Translations under genes and position numbers: made by a program
From: Epithemia pelagica
Lineage: Eukaryota; Bacillariophyta; Bacillariophyceae; Surirellales; Surirellaceae
Assembly: GCA_946965045.2 (NCBI GenBank)
Contig: OX337229.1
Coordinates: forward strand, 3,844,001 to 3,908,000
Length of the DNA: 64,000 nt
Reading direction: 5' to 3'
Shown here: positions 37,558 to 48,417 of the stretch, one piece after another
Layout of the letters: every line of letters starts with the position of its first letter
Numbering within the stretch: the stretch's first letter is position 1
The notes under the pieces: generated by a model
The model's input: the letters and a program-made list of their open reading frames with translations, nothing else
Databases searched by the model: none
Told to the model about the DNA's origin: nothing

Positions 37558-39045
37558 ATCTCATGTTCTCCACAATCAAAATCACTTTCTAACCTTTGGA
37601 GTATTTTTTTTGCGTGGGTGTTTAAATGGGTGGCCAAAGCGCGACTGCAAACGGGTAACATTCCCCTTAAGGCTATCTCGGCGGTATCGTTTTAACCTTA
37701 CTGCACCTGTCAGCAAAGAAGATGCTACCGTTCTTCATGCTCATGAAATTCGCTCACTCTATACACCGCTCTTTGCTCTTTCGTTTCTACCGACACTCAG
37801 ACTTTGTTCTACTCTGATCCCCAAACAAGTACTACCTAGGTAGTCTATTTTAACGCTGTCGTGCTCACTCACGAGTGTGATTCGACCGACGCGCCCGGCC
37901 TCAAGACTAAAGAGGAGATGACAGAGGACTACGACAGGGCAGGAATGGTACAATTGTTATGGGGTGGTAGTAGAGTCGGAGGATGCATGGCTTTCCAAGT
38001 GGTAATCCAGATCCAGGCCAAGATTGAGGAGGAGGTAGTATGAGATTATGGAAATGAATAATGGATGCATGGATCTGGGGTTGGAGTGCCAGATGGTTTC
38101 CTTCTCACTACCGTCTCTGTCGTAACGTTAACGTGCGTATATAGGAGACTCTTGCATCTACCTACTCCACAATTTCAGGGGAGCGATATCACAACGACTC
38201 CTAGTCCTAGAGAGCATCCAGAATCCAGAAGTTGAGATTTGCCAAAGGGGAGTACGTCTTCTATCTTACTTTGGCCTCTTTCAGTATGGCAATTTGAAGA
38301 CCTGAATCCGAGAAAATTCGTAGGCTCGTGTGTCTGTCTTCGGCCATGAGTCGAGGGATTATGGATAGGAGTACATAGAGATGGAGTTGAGTCTACTTCC
38401 GATAACGCCAGATGACCCGTTACAACATTCTTAGGCCTTAAACGCCGCACAAGATCGCGCCGAGACCCGAGAAACAGCGTGGACGAGGAGCTCCGACCTC
38501 CGAAATGTGAGCCTACACGACCCAAATTTTCTTGGCGCCTTTACTGCAAACAGCAAAAACAAGATCCTTGTATGATCGGAGCATCACCCGGCGTGATCGA
38601 GCTCTTAACAGTGTACAGGAACGGACTCGCACGTGGATCTGTCAATCTTTGGATATTTTTTGCTTAGGCAAGAGAGTGAGGACTATAAGTAATCGTATGC
38701 CCAATGCATTCCCGGGGTGTCCTGAACGGAGTGCAGATTCTATAGAAAAACCTGTACAACGACAACTCCAATGAGATCTCTACGCTCACCGAGCGAAGAC
38801 TACATGCACGACTCTTGTAAGGATAATTAACAGGGGCACGTGCATCATTTCCCATGCCATGCTCGCGTTCCTAAGTACTGCGTGAGTTGTCGGTTTCGGC
38901 GAAATCGCTACATCCATCTTGTCTCTTGTTAATGAGCTCATCCTTTCGCCCTTTTTACATCTGGTATCGCACAAACAATTCTTCTCTGTAAACATCTTCA
39001 CGTTTGTTGCGCTGGAGCACGGCAAAGCAGAGACGAACATAGACC
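37558..39045. other. long divergent intergenic region, no supported gene
   Basis: About 1.5 kb between TANGO6 and the Tyr/Asn-rich gene. Short frames exist on both strands, none with a domain, and none extends past about 116 codons. It contains the palindrome ctacctaggtag near 37833. This seems to be a real spacer, possibly with regulatory elements for the surface-protein gene. Confidence 0.4.
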
Positions 39046-41584
39046 ATGAAGTTTCAGGCGGCAATTCTTGCCTTGGAGGCGTTCAGGAGAGTGGGAGGTT
39101 CAGCGCCTGATATGTTCGGTAATCTGCAGAACGTCCCCGACAAAGCGTTTAAGGACATTCCTCAGCTTGCGAAGAAAGATCGCCGAAGTCGAGCGAGACT
39201 TGCCGACAAGCTCTCGAAGGTAGCAAAACCAGTCGAGTCTCGTAACTTGAACAATGGTAATGACGATGGTAATGGTGCGCAATATCAAAACTATTGGAAC
39301 AAGAATATGGAAGCAGAAGATTTTGGTTTCGACATCTACTCTTACTCTCTCAAGTTCACGGGCTGCCACGCCGTCACCGGCTTCAATGAGGAGGTCGCTG
39401 CCGAGGAAAACTTCGACACTGTTTTGGGAACTCAGTCTTACGTGACGTTCAGGTTGTGCCAAACAGATCAGTGTCAAGGATCCGAAGGATACTCGTACGG
39501 TTGTACGGAGGACTATGGAGAGTACATGATCGACTTGGATGCCTATGTCGAAGCTCTTACGAACTACCGCCTCGAGAAAAAGGAATCATTCTGCGAGTAT
39601 TGTGAAATTTGTGCTGCAATGAAGGGGTACAAAGACTGGAATACAATGATGGTTGGAAGCATCCAAGCCCTTGTCACCAACGCCGAAGCCCAGTTTGAAC
39701 AATGGATGGGTAATTACGCTTACAACAACGCTTACAACAACGGAGGTTACTATGGTGGCAACTATGGTGGCAACTACGAAGGAAACCAAGGCTACGACGA
39801 AGAATTTCGCACTCAAGGTGAGATCGATTACTGGAAAACGGCCCAAAACAATTACCAAGCCGCTGGCGACCAAGACAATATGTATGGTGCTTACGGAAAT
39901 CAGTATGGAAACGGTAACAATGGCATGAATCTTGACGAGGTCTTTGGTGGATACGCCAAGTACTGGAATTATCAAGAAGAGTCCGACTATCAGCAAAACG
40001 ACTATCAAGAGAGTCAAGCATGGGCTTCGATCAACTCCAACTTTTACTCGTATTGTGGAAGACCTGTTCTCAACGGGTTCTTCGATGAATATGGTGACTT
40101 TATCCAAGCTTGGGGATATTTCGATGCGGACGGGGAGTATCAGAGTTTGGAGAATATTGAAGTTGTGGTTTGGGATGAAGATTGCCATGGAAAAATGCCC
40201 AATGGATGGGAGAACGTAATGGGAAATGACCCTGCCGAATTCCAGGAGTGTGACTACCAATATTCCCAATCTTGCAAGACTAACTACCTTGAATGTCAGT
40301 GCACGCTCTATTACGATGACATGGAAGAGCTCTACCAGCAACTCTCTGCCAACGCGAACGCAAACAATAATGGTAACGGTAACGACGATGCGCATGACGA
40401 CGTCATCTATGGATCAGGAACTAAGGTGTCGAAGTTTGAGCAAGCATTTGAGAAGCAAGAAGCAGAACTTTTGTACACACAGGCTCTTACATGTCAAAGG
40501 GTGGAATACTACGACCAGAACCAAGATCTCCAAGAAAACACGTACACGAATCAGCTCAACTATCAACAACTGTACGAACAAAAGCAGGCCTATCAGCAAG
40601 CGATGAACGAATGCCAGCAGTATGACGACTACGACACGTGCATTTACGCTGTTCAGGCACAGATTGATGCAGACATCTCTTACAATCAGTGGATCATTAA
40701 GTCGGCTTGGGACAAATATGCCAACCTTCAAGCCTTGAACGCCCAATATTACGTCGGTGCCTACTGCTCAGACAGCGAACACATTGGTCTTAAAGTCTTT
40801 TCGGACGAGAATTGCGCTGTTCCTCATCCCTCCGCAACTGTGGAAGATCTCCTCGGAAACATTGAGCTTGGTTACGATTTGGTGACTACTGATTGCATTC
40901 CTTGTCATGATGTAAGTACCTTGATTTATGTTTTTCACCCAACGAAACTTGGTAACCTCTCTCATCATTGATTTGTCTTCTATACAGGATCAATTTCAAG
41001 TCAATGCAGAATATCAAGGCGATGGAAACGATGGAGGCGATGGAAACGATGGAGGCGACGCCTATGACGATGCCGTAATCCTTGAATTCTGCTCTATGCT
41101 TTATCAGGTTTCTGCTAAATGTAACGAAAACCTTACACCAGCGAAGACTTATGACAACGACAACGGGTATTACCAAGACGGAGTCTACTACTCTTCAGCT
41201 TTCGCCTTGATGTACGGGTCCGAGCAACAGCAAGAAAACGAAAGACGCATATGTTCTATGATTGAATCTCTGAACTCTGGAACATACAAAGAAGATGGAT
41301 CCATCCAACTGGGCAACCTCGGTTGGTTTTCGGGAGAGAAGCTTCGAAACGAGCTTGCTTCCGCGTCTTCCGGAATGTCAAGCACGTTGAAAAATTTCAT
41401 CTTCGTGTTGGCTGTCTTTGCTGCCGCTTTGGCCTTGTGGGCAATGGTTCTTCACGGTGCATTGGCCCGCAAGACAGACCAGTGGCATCAAAGGGACCCG
41501 GTTGACCTTTCTCGTCAAGAATCTGGTATTGTGATGGGGCGCTCAAGATCTGGTCCAAATCATGGGGCATCTCCTCTAATTTAA
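39046..41584 (+). CDS. Tyr/Asn/Gln-rich, Cys-rich membrane-anchored surface protein
   Basis: Exons 39046-40911 and 40988-41584, intron 76 bp (catgat|gtaagt ... tatacag|gatcaa), 820 residues. The ectodomain is dominated by Tyr, Asn, Gln, Asp and Gly. It carries regularly spaced Cys: FTGCHAV, FRLCQTDQCQGSEG, YGCTEDYGEYM, CEYCEIC, CNYQYSQSC-type and LECQCTLYY blocks. A low-complexity stretch NNAYNNGGYYGGNYGGNYEGN lies near 227-247. Two identical 18 bp units (gatggaaacgatggaggc, 41021-41056) code GDGNDG repeats. A transmembrane helix at about 758-780 (FIFVLAVFAAALALWAMVL) is followed by a short cytosolic tail. The whole looks like a diatom cell-surface or cell-wall-associated protein. The predicted N-terminus (MKFQAAILAL) lacks a full signal peptide, so the start or a 5' exon may be wrong. 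Confidence 0.7.
41021..41056. repeat. two 18 bp in-frame direct repeats
   Basis: The unit gatggaaacgatggaggc occurs twice in tandem inside exon 2 of the surface-protein gene. It adds six Gly/Asp/Asn residues per copy, so it can change length without breaking the frame. Confidence 0.9.
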
Positions 41585-41817
41585 GGAATTGAGGGGTCTT
41601 CCGTTGTGTTTGCAATGTGTACTACTTGAATGATATGCGTCAAGTTGAGAGAGATGTCTTGCGTATAACATTACCAGCGACCTTTGAATCAAGAAAAATT
41701 GTTAATTTATATATATAATAATACTCTCCTTCGTCGTTATCTCAATATATTGTATGAGTAATGCTTGTCAAAGAAGAACCAGAACAACTACTGTTGACCA
41801 TGTACACCTCCCGTAAT

Positions 41818-43074
41818 TCATTCCGATTTGAGAGATATGGAGGCAGCAATCAACAGATGGTCACTTGGTTCCTTCGCATCGAGATTCGGAAAGGGTCCGG
41901 CAGCATTGTCTCTGTGAGGGAGTTCCAACACTTTATCCACTTTCCAATCCGATGAAAGGAAAATATAGTCAAGCGTATCTATGAAGGGTTCATCTTCTTT
42001 TATTCTGGCATAGTTTGTGAAATCAGGCTCGCGCCCCGTTTTAGCAGCATAGGCACTTTGAACACCCAGAGGCACCTTTGGTTCCCATTCCATGCCGTGA
42101 AGCGGAGAGGGGTAAAAGGGGCTGCTCTTGTCTATTTTCCCTGTTGTCAACAGTTCATACACTGCCTCCGTGGGTTTAATATTGAAATCTCCAGCGAGAA
42201 CAAAGGGTGCATCGTGAATCTTTGCAATTTGACTGACATGCTGAATCGCAAGTTCCGCGTGAATCGTCATGGACATTGGACAATAATACGCGCATGGCAT
42301 ATGGTATGTCCCAACCGAGAAAATTTTCCCCGATGTTTTGTCTTTTAAGCAGGCGTTGAGGAGAACATTGTTGCGTCGTTCGGCCAGGGCCCAGTGCTCG
42401 GGTGGGTCTTCCTCTTTCTTTTCGAGGCCCATGAACTTGATGGAACTAGAAAACATGTCCGTAACGCCCATCCAAAACGATTCCAGCAAGTTTCGTTCCG
42501 GCGCACGAGGCCACCCTTCCTCGCGTCGGTCTGACAGCCGCGAAATGTCAACATCGACAACATCAAAAAGACTTGTGGGCCAAGCCATGGCAACGCCCAT
42601 GTATCCACTGAATCGCTTGCCATAGAGACCTGTCACCATATGAAACCCTTGATTGGCAAAAAAGGTATGGAACTCGCCCGCCCAATCGTACGAAACTTCT
42701 TGCAAACAGACCACGACATTCTTGTCGTGCTCCGTAATTTCAGCTTTGAGTTTGTCCAGGACTACTAGGATTCGATTTTCTTCCTTTAAGTGCTCTTCAT
42801 TCAGTGTCGAAAAATGCGAAGGAGATGCCAAGTGTGATGAAAGCACATTGTATGTAATCACACGAAAGTTTAAGAATGAGGACGAGGGGGATGGTGTCGG
42901 GCGAAACATGGCTGGGTTGATGTTCGACGGTGAAGTCGAAGCCAACCCGCCAACCAACGTCACCCAGTACGAGCACAAAAGGAAGAACCGAAGCCACCCA
43001 AGACAACAAACCACACTACGAGTATCGGGTCGTTGTCGATCCCACCGCGTCTTGTTGCTTCGCCGAGCATCCAT
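41818..43074 (-). CDS. secreted or ER endonuclease/exonuclease/phosphatase (EEP) family protein
   Basis: Single exon, 418 residues. Residues 28-46 are hydrophobic (WLRFFLLCSYWVTLVGGLAS), a signal peptide or anchor with a long basic n-region. The EEP/DNase I-like core is complete: FRVITYNVLSSHLA (metal-site Asn), VVVCLQEVSYDW (catalytic Glu), GTYHMPC, FVLAGDFNIKPTEAVYEL (Asp-Asn pair) and FIDTLDYIFLS. PSDHLLIAASI (final Asp-His) ends it. Motif order and the long insert rich in basic and acidic residues (DRREEGWPRAPERNLLES) resemble CCR4/nocturnin/Angel relatives. The secretory leader is unusual for deadenylases. Substrate could be RNA, a phosphoinositide or a nucleotide. It is convergent with the surface-protein gene. 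Confidence 0.82.
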   Translation of the reverse strand: MDARRSNKTRWDRQRPDTRSVVCCLGWLRFFLLCSYWVTLVGGLASTSPSNINPAMFRPTPSPSSSFLNFRVITYNVLSSHLASPSHFSTLNEEHLKEENRILVVLDKLKAEITEHDKNVVVCLQEVSYDWAGEFHTFFANQGFHMVTGLYGKRFSGYMGVAMAWPTSLFDVVDVDISRLSDRREEGWPRAPERNLLESFWMGVTDMFSSSIKFMGLEKKEEDPPEHWALAERRNNVLLNACLKDKTSGKIFSVGTYHMPCAYYCPMSMTIHAELAIQHVSQIAKIHDAPFVLAGDFNIKPTEAVYELLTTGKIDKSSPFYPSPLHGMEWEPKVPLGVQSAYAAKTGREPDFTNYARIKEDEPFIDTLDYIFLSSDWKVDKVLELPHRDNAAGPFPNLDAKEPSDHLLIAASISLKSE

Positions 43075-43826
43075 AGATTGGGATTGGGCGGTGGTTGGTG
43101 CTTCGTGTCCGAGGTGTCACGAGCATCTTACTCGTACCAACTACTGTAACGCAGTCCACGTCCACGTGGATGGACTCCTTGCTACGTACTACATTGTACT
43201 AATTACTACTTACTACTTACTACCGGTAAAAGTAGAGACGGCGAGGGTGCCGAGTGCAGAGTGCAGAGGGGAGTGTTTTGTCAGTCACGAGTGATCGGCA
43301 GTGGCGTCAAAAAAATACGCGTCGGCTGTCGGCTAATATTTTAGGCCTTTTCTCCGCATCGGGGCCTATATGCAATATTATGCCCGCTTGTGCGCAGTAC
43401 GGGTACGAGTTGAGGCCTACTACTAGTCACAAACGCTTTTTTAACGTATTTCGAAACGTGTTGTCGAAGTACAAAGACGATCAACGAAAAAAGTCAGCGA
43501 GCCCCGAGCAAAACCGAAGCCCGAACAACTGCTTGGGCACTCTCTAGCTTTTCTTCTTTCAGTTTTGTACTGAAACTTCTGTGTAACAGTCACAGTCCCG
43601 CCATACGGAACATTTCCATCGCGGAGAAGACTTCTCCGCCGAAGTAGGTGAGCAGTTGATGAGCAAGAAGCACACCACACACCACCCACAAGAAGCAATC
43701 CCCTGCCCAGCGACGTCTCTCGTGTTTGCGTTGCACCTGTTGCTGGAAGACCATATTCTTTTCTCTTTCTCTCCGTCGTGTGCTCATTTCACTTTGAACA
43801 AGAACCTGAACATCACTCTGATAACC
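43075..43826. other. divergent intergenic region
   Basis: About 750 bp with tact-type microsatellite-like runs near 43193-43225 (actactt/acttactac). A plus-strand frame at 42653-43294 mostly overlaps the EEP coding sequence in antisense and was rejected. The region likely carries the promoters of the EEP and A20 genes. Confidence 0.4.
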
Positions 43827-44552
43827 ATGAGCAACCAACCACAAGCAGCACCAAATGCCTCAGAGCCTCGCCTATGTAAAATGGGTTGTGGATTTTTTGT
43901 AAGTTGAGATGGAGCGTTGATGGACCACGGCTGTTGAGCCGTCTTGTCGTGGAATTCCGAACGATGGACAAACACCGCAATCACGAACGCGACAAATTCC
44001 GTAACACCAGGAGCGCATGTTACTATTACCGTTGGATACAATTGTTATTCATCAAATCAAAAATGGAGTCTAGGTGCTCGATTGGATAATGCTGGACCGC
44101 TGCTGAGATGTGTTTTTGTTTGCTTGGTGTCGTCGCACTGAAGCATTATACATGACTCATGACTCGTACTTCTGACCATGTCTTGTTTTCTCTATTTTCA
44201 GGGAAGTGGAGCTACCGGAGATTGCTGTTCAAAATGCTGGAGCGAGCAACAGAAAAAGGCGGAAGAGGCAGCCGTGATGGAATGTAAGCCTGTAACAGAG
44301 TCATCGTCCCCAATGGAAATCGATGATGTACCGGCTGTTCCAGCTACGAAACCGGAAGAAATAACAACATCAGTGGAAAAAACTGTTTCCGCGGATGCTG
44401 CGCCAGCAAAGAAGAAAAAGAAGAAGGCAAACTACAAAAATATGATGGCAGGCATGATGAAGAGCAACCCGACACGAGATGTTGAGAAAGAGAAGGAACA
44501 ACTACGGAAAGTTACTGGTGGGGGTGCCTTCTCAAAGATTGACAAGATTTGA
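43827..44552 (+). CDS. A20-type zinc finger protein without AN1 domain
   Basis: Exons 43827-43898 and 44202-44552, with a 303 bp intron that is the longest found in this window, 140 residues. The intron splits the zinc finger: exon 1 ends LCKMGCGFF and exon 2 begins GSGATGDCCSKCW. Together they form C-x3-C-x11-C-x2-C, an A20 finger. A20 fingers bind ubiquitin, and most plant and animal A20 stress proteins also carry a C-terminal AN1 finger. Here the C-terminus instead has a Lys run, then NYKNMMAGMMKSNP and a charged tail ending GGAFSKIDKI. The middle is acidic and disordered. The lysine run may be a nuclear or membrane-binding patch. The function is likely ubiquitin-related signalling, by analogy. 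Confidence 0.82.
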
Positions 44553-45247
44553 ACACAGCAATGTCTGTTTTCCCACAGCCTGAGGCGAAATCAATTCTCT
44601 TGTAAAAATATATGAAACGCGCGGGGCGTCTCTTGTCCTCGTGTCCCCGCCCGTAATGGGCTTCTTGTTTGCCCCGCAATAATTACTGGCTGGTCTTCAC
44701 TGCTTTTTTCTTGTTCGGAGTAAAATGTTCCAATAAGACCTAAAGTAGCGCAATGAACAGCCGTAGAGATCAGCTCTCATGACATTTTTGAGTGAACTGG
44801 GAACGAATCACTGTTGTGATGTTTCTCTTTTGTGAAGCTCTTTTTTTTTGAGAGTTGCTTCGTGTCCGTGAATTACCTAGGCTTTAAACTTCTCTTTATT
44901 CCTATACAGTGACGATGGGACCTTCCACGTCGGATGCACTGGAAGTTATGTCAAAGCATTCACCTGGCAGATTGATTACGGAGCGTGCCTTTGACTGCAT
45001 CTCGCCTATGAGGATGCTCGATATGCAGCAAGCCAAAATAAATCCATCTCACAACAAGTGTAGTTTGTCTTCATGTGGGATTGAACTGGTCTTTCTGGGG
45101 ATGTGAATAATCTGGACTGATATGGGCGTAAAACGAGTAACAAGAAATGGGTGATGATAGGAGTATGAGGTATATGCATACATTTACTAAAGCTTTCAGG
45201 TTCTGGCTCGAACGGAGACAACTAAATTTGGCATGTAGTTTACAGAT
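44553..45247. other. intergenic, no supported gene
   Basis: About 695 bp. One 65-codon plus-strand frame near 44909 has ordinary composition but no family match and no extension. GC-rich stretches (gcgcggggcgtctcttg, ccccgcccg) occur near 44620-44680. Confidence 0.4.
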
Positions 45248-46017
45248 TCATGAAGTGTACAATTCTCCATATTGTTGGAGGGGTTTTGCGTATCTTGCAT
45301 CAAGAGAAACAGGGGATATTCGTGGGTCAACGTGCGGCTGAATAGATGGAGCGCCAGAGGCTGACCCAACACTTCTCAGCCGTGGAATGGAAGGAGGAGA
45401 GCCTGGTGGTGATTGTCGAACGCCAGTCAAGTCAATCGGAGACATGCGAGAGCCTGTTGGAGTTACCACAATCGGTCTACCATGTTTGTCTTCGGCGTAC
45501 TTAAATCCAACAGCTACGGCGAGTGGTTTTTTCCTCCGGCTTGTTGTTCGACGAGTTTCTTGTGACGGTGAATTCTTCAAAGTTGAGGCATCGTGGGAAC
45601 CGACACTTCTAGTCCTTCTCAGTGGTGCTTCGTCCGGTACGACCTTCCCTCCACTGCGGCCAGCGTCGCAACAGGCTGGGATGCCATCGCCACAAAAACA
45701 ACCCTGCAAAGAAAAGAAGATCCAAGATGAGCAAATGAAGTGGACGAGCCCACGAAGAACAAAGAGGTCACTTGACGTACATTTTGATAGCCATCAGAAA
45801 AAGCAGCGAGGAAAAAATCTCGGAACACAGATATATTCGTCCATACACTCGAACTCCCATGGTCGTACGCTTCGATTTCTACGTGCTCGGGAGACTCCGT
45901 ATCATCCCTCTCCGCTGGCGGTCTCTGCACGGCGCCAGTGGCATCTACCGGTGGTACGTAGCCTCGATCTCCCATTGCTGTTTGTTGTTCGACGAGAAGC
46001 ATCTTCTGTTGTTGCAA
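45248..46017 (-). CDS. unknown protein with Cys cluster and Ser/Pro-rich tail
   Basis: Exons 46017-45781 and 45703-45248, intron 77 bp (caaaat|gtacgt ... tttgcag|ggttgt), 230 residues. The N-terminus is polar and Gln-rich (MQQQKMLLVEQQ), followed by an acidic stretch and the aromatic block WTNISVFRDFFLAAFSDGYQN. The junction creates GCFCGDGIPACCDAG, a cysteine cluster that could be lipidated or bind metal. A basic Ser-rich region follows (RRTRSVGSHD, RRTTSRRKKP), then AVAVGFKYAEDKHGRPIVVTPTGSRMSPIDL. Phosphorylation of RRTRS-type sites is plausible. I do not recognise the family. A hypothetical alternative is two short unrelated frames, but the splice signals and phase agree well. Confidence 0.6.
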
Positions 46018-46482
46018 ACAGAATGGTTTCTCCTCGAAACAAGCAATATATAGGATGCTAATGGAACAAGAAGAACAAGAGCTCCTCTGTCGTGTCGGGT
46101 GTAGTATTGAGTCCGCTCTTGTGTGATTCTAGAGCTCTTGCAGAAGTCAAAAATATATGACTCCGCACGCTTTCGTTTGAGATCTCAACGGACGGGGTGC
46201 ATGAATTTCAGGACATAACGCAAAACATAAATTATAGTAATTAGGAAATATTAACGGTCGAGAAACAGTCACCCTAATTGTCTGTCTGGAGCTCGTCAAT
46301 AAGTCGTGTACAGAGCAAACAAACGCGCACAATTGGCGCACCCCCCAAAAAGAAAGAAATGGAGTACTTCGGGGGCTCCTCGGGCCCCGTAATGAAAATA
46401 CCACCCCACAAATCGAAAAAGCCAAAAAAAACACCAACCACCAACCCGTAACAAATCACAATCCAAAGGAACAACGATAAGA
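46018..46482. other. divergent intergenic region
   Basis: About 465 bp. It has homopolymer-like stretches (ccccccaaaaagaaagaaa near 46340) and a purine-rich run just upstream of 46483. No gene is supported; three minus-strand frames here are low-complexity and overlap one another. Confidence 0.4.
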
Positions 46483-47223
46483 ATGAAGCTTTCCTTCATT
46501 GCGCTGGTGGTATTTGATTATTCCGAGGCGTTTTCAGTCTCATACAGGACACCCTCTGTCCAGAGTGTCATCTCGACCGCAAAACCAGGGTGGCCTTTGC
46601 GATCAGACTTCGGAACGGCGATGCCTGAAACTGTATCTCCATATGAAAGAATAGGGATCGAAGAAGAAGAACTCGCGATCGGAATCGATCCAGAGGATGT
46701 TATACAATATATCGGAACGTAAGTCTGTTGTCTGAGAATATTTTGAGCTTGGAAACAGATGTTTTGTCTCAACGAACAGATTTCTCCATCCCATTGAAGC
46801 CGAGATGAAATGGTGGAAAAAGCAATGAAAGACATTCCTTCATTCAAATCTGATGTCGCAGAAAAAGAAGTTTCGAAGTTTCTTCTGGATGGGGAAGCAC
46901 TGCAAGTCTTCATTGAGTTCAGGAAACGGAAGGCAGAGGACCCAGATTTCGTTTTACCAGCTTCGGACGATGAACCAGGTTTCTTTAGTCTACGAACGTT
47001 TGTCATTGCGTACTTGGGATACGTTGCGTATTCAACTTTTCCTGGATTCTTTAGGAAGTGGGTTGAGTCGAAGCAAGAGGCGGGGGAATGGAACGGAAGC
47101 GGTATTCCGTTCATCGACAAATGGCTTAGTGAGACTCCGGTGTTGGACGCCGTGGTAGATGCCCCCGGAGAATCCATCTCTGATTCTGTGCAATCTGTTG
47201 TGGATGCTGCGTCTAATCTGTAG
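46483..47223 (+). CDS. plastid-targeted unknown protein with one membrane segment
   Basis: Exons 46483-46718 and 46800-47223, intron 81 bp (ggaac|gtaagt ... attgaag|ccgaga), 219 residues. The leader KLSFIALVVFDYSEAF is a signal peptide with Phe at the predicted cut, consistent with plastid import. The junction gives IDPEDVIQYIGTRDEMVEKAMKDIP. A conserved-looking helical segment VSKFLLDGEALQVFIEFRKRKAEDP comes next. A hydrophobic segment FVIAYLGYVAYSTFPGFF (about residues 142-160) is a likely single transmembrane or membrane-associated helix. The tail ends VVDAPGESISDSVQSVVDAASNL. I recognise no named family. The acceptor aag is less common than cag but is the only one fitting phase and avoiding a stop. 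Confidence 0.65.
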
Positions 47224-47501
47224 ACATCCTAATGAAACTAGGCACAATAGAAATTGCGAGTAACGCTCGTTAAAGCAATTGAAAAAGGACTGCGTAATCC
47301 ATTCGACATTCCTGACCTACTCCTAGAAAATGAGGAGTAACCAATAACATTGCAATCCTAGTAATTAGAGCAATAGCATAACTCTTGAAGTTTATGTGAT
47401 CTCGCATCGGATTTTCCACGTGTAGGATCTCTAGGATCCCCTCTCCCGATCACGGACTCACGACTCGGGATTCAGAGAACGCATGTACTTTGTCAGAATA
47501 G

Positions 47502-48413
47502 ATGTCAACCATGAAGTACCTCGTCCTGTGCTTTTCTTTCTTGAGCGGCGCAATGGTATCGTCTTTCAGTCCTCCAGGGCTACAAGATCTGAGCCATAGT
47601 AGGCATCTTAGTCGTCACCAGGGCAGTAATGGTTGGAGTCCACGTGGAATACCAAATGATTTTACTCTGATGGCTAATGTGCCGATCAGATCAAATCTTT
47701 TGCGTATCCAGTCGGGTCGCTTTCGCGAGCGGGGACAGAGTTTCCTCTTGAGATTGAAGGAGATACGATCAAGAATGATTCTGAGGATGCGAACGCTGTT
47801 GATGGTTGCTTTTATGGTTTCAGTTGTCTGGGGAAACACTTTTTCTGGACTTGGCAAGATACCAGCGTCGCATGCGGCATCAACCCCTACTGCAGCATCT
47901 CCGACATTTCATGAAAAAGTAGTGGAAAACTACATCAAGAATCACATGTTTGATGATGAAAAGTATGATCCTGTTGCCTCAACTTATCGGGAAGCCCATT
48001 TCGACAACACTGTTGGTTCGCATGCAATTGCCTTGCAGGAAATAACGACATCGGTTATAGGTGAATCAGGAAAGATGGTTGGAAGGCAAGCAGAAAAGCG
48101 CGTCAATCCTGTTTCATCTTTGCTTATGTCTCTAGTGTCGTTTTTGGAGAAAAGGGGACTGAGTCAAATGAGTGCCATTCTACTTTTGACAGCCATAGTC
48201 TTCTCTGGAGCACCAGTCATTTTCCTTGTCGGCTCCATGGCTATCAGTATGATGTTCAAACGTGGAATTAATAGGGAGATGAAAGCCAGATACGGTGCAA
48301 GCTATACAATTGATGCAACGATAAAGAAAGAAGAAGACGTGGAAGCACCAGATGATGAAGACGATGAGGAAGATGATGAAGACGACAACGACACGGAGGA
48401 CAAGTCTATGTAA
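47502..48413 (+). CDS. plastid membrane protein with acidic C-terminal tail, unknown
   Basis: Single exon, 303 residues; Met4 is an alternative start. The leader KYLVLCFSFLSGAMVSSFS has a signal peptide and an aromatic residue near the cleavage point. A second hydrophobic stretch at 97-116 (RTLLMVAFMVSVVWG) preceded by Arg residues and followed by SHAAST could be a membrane anchor or a thylakoid-lumen signal. Residues 223-250 (MSAILLLTAIVFSGAPVIFLVGSMAISM) form one or two transmembrane helices. Between them lies YDPVASTYREAHFDNTVGSHAIALQEI. The last 30 residues are nearly all Asp/Glu. No family is recognised. Its stop is 4 bp from the convergent DHRS12-like stop. Confidence 0.62.
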   Translation: MSTMKYLVLCFSFLSGAMVSSFSPPGLQDLSHSRHLSRHQGSNGWSPRGIPNDFTLMANVPIRSNLLRIQSGRFRERGQSFLLRLKEIRSRMILRMRTLLMVAFMVSVVWGNTFSGLGKIPASHAASTPTAASPTFHEKVVENYIKNHMFDDEKYDPVASTYREAHFDNTVGSHAIALQEITTSVIGESGKMVGRQAEKRVNPVSSLLMSLVSFLEKRGLSQMSAILLLTAIVFSGAPVIFLVGSMAISMMFKRGINREMKARYGASYTIDATIKKEEDVEAPDDEDDEEDDEDDNDTEDKSM

Positions 48414-48417
48414 GCCA

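Noticed and set aside
42653-43294. 213-codon plus-strand ORF
   Set aside because: Mostly antisense to the EEP-family gene with Ser/Arg composition expected of a shadow frame.
46147-46499. Overlapping minus-strand hydrophobic ORFs near 46147-46499
   Set aside because: Low-complexity frames overlapping each other upstream of a plus-strand gene, with no signal beyond hydrophobicity.
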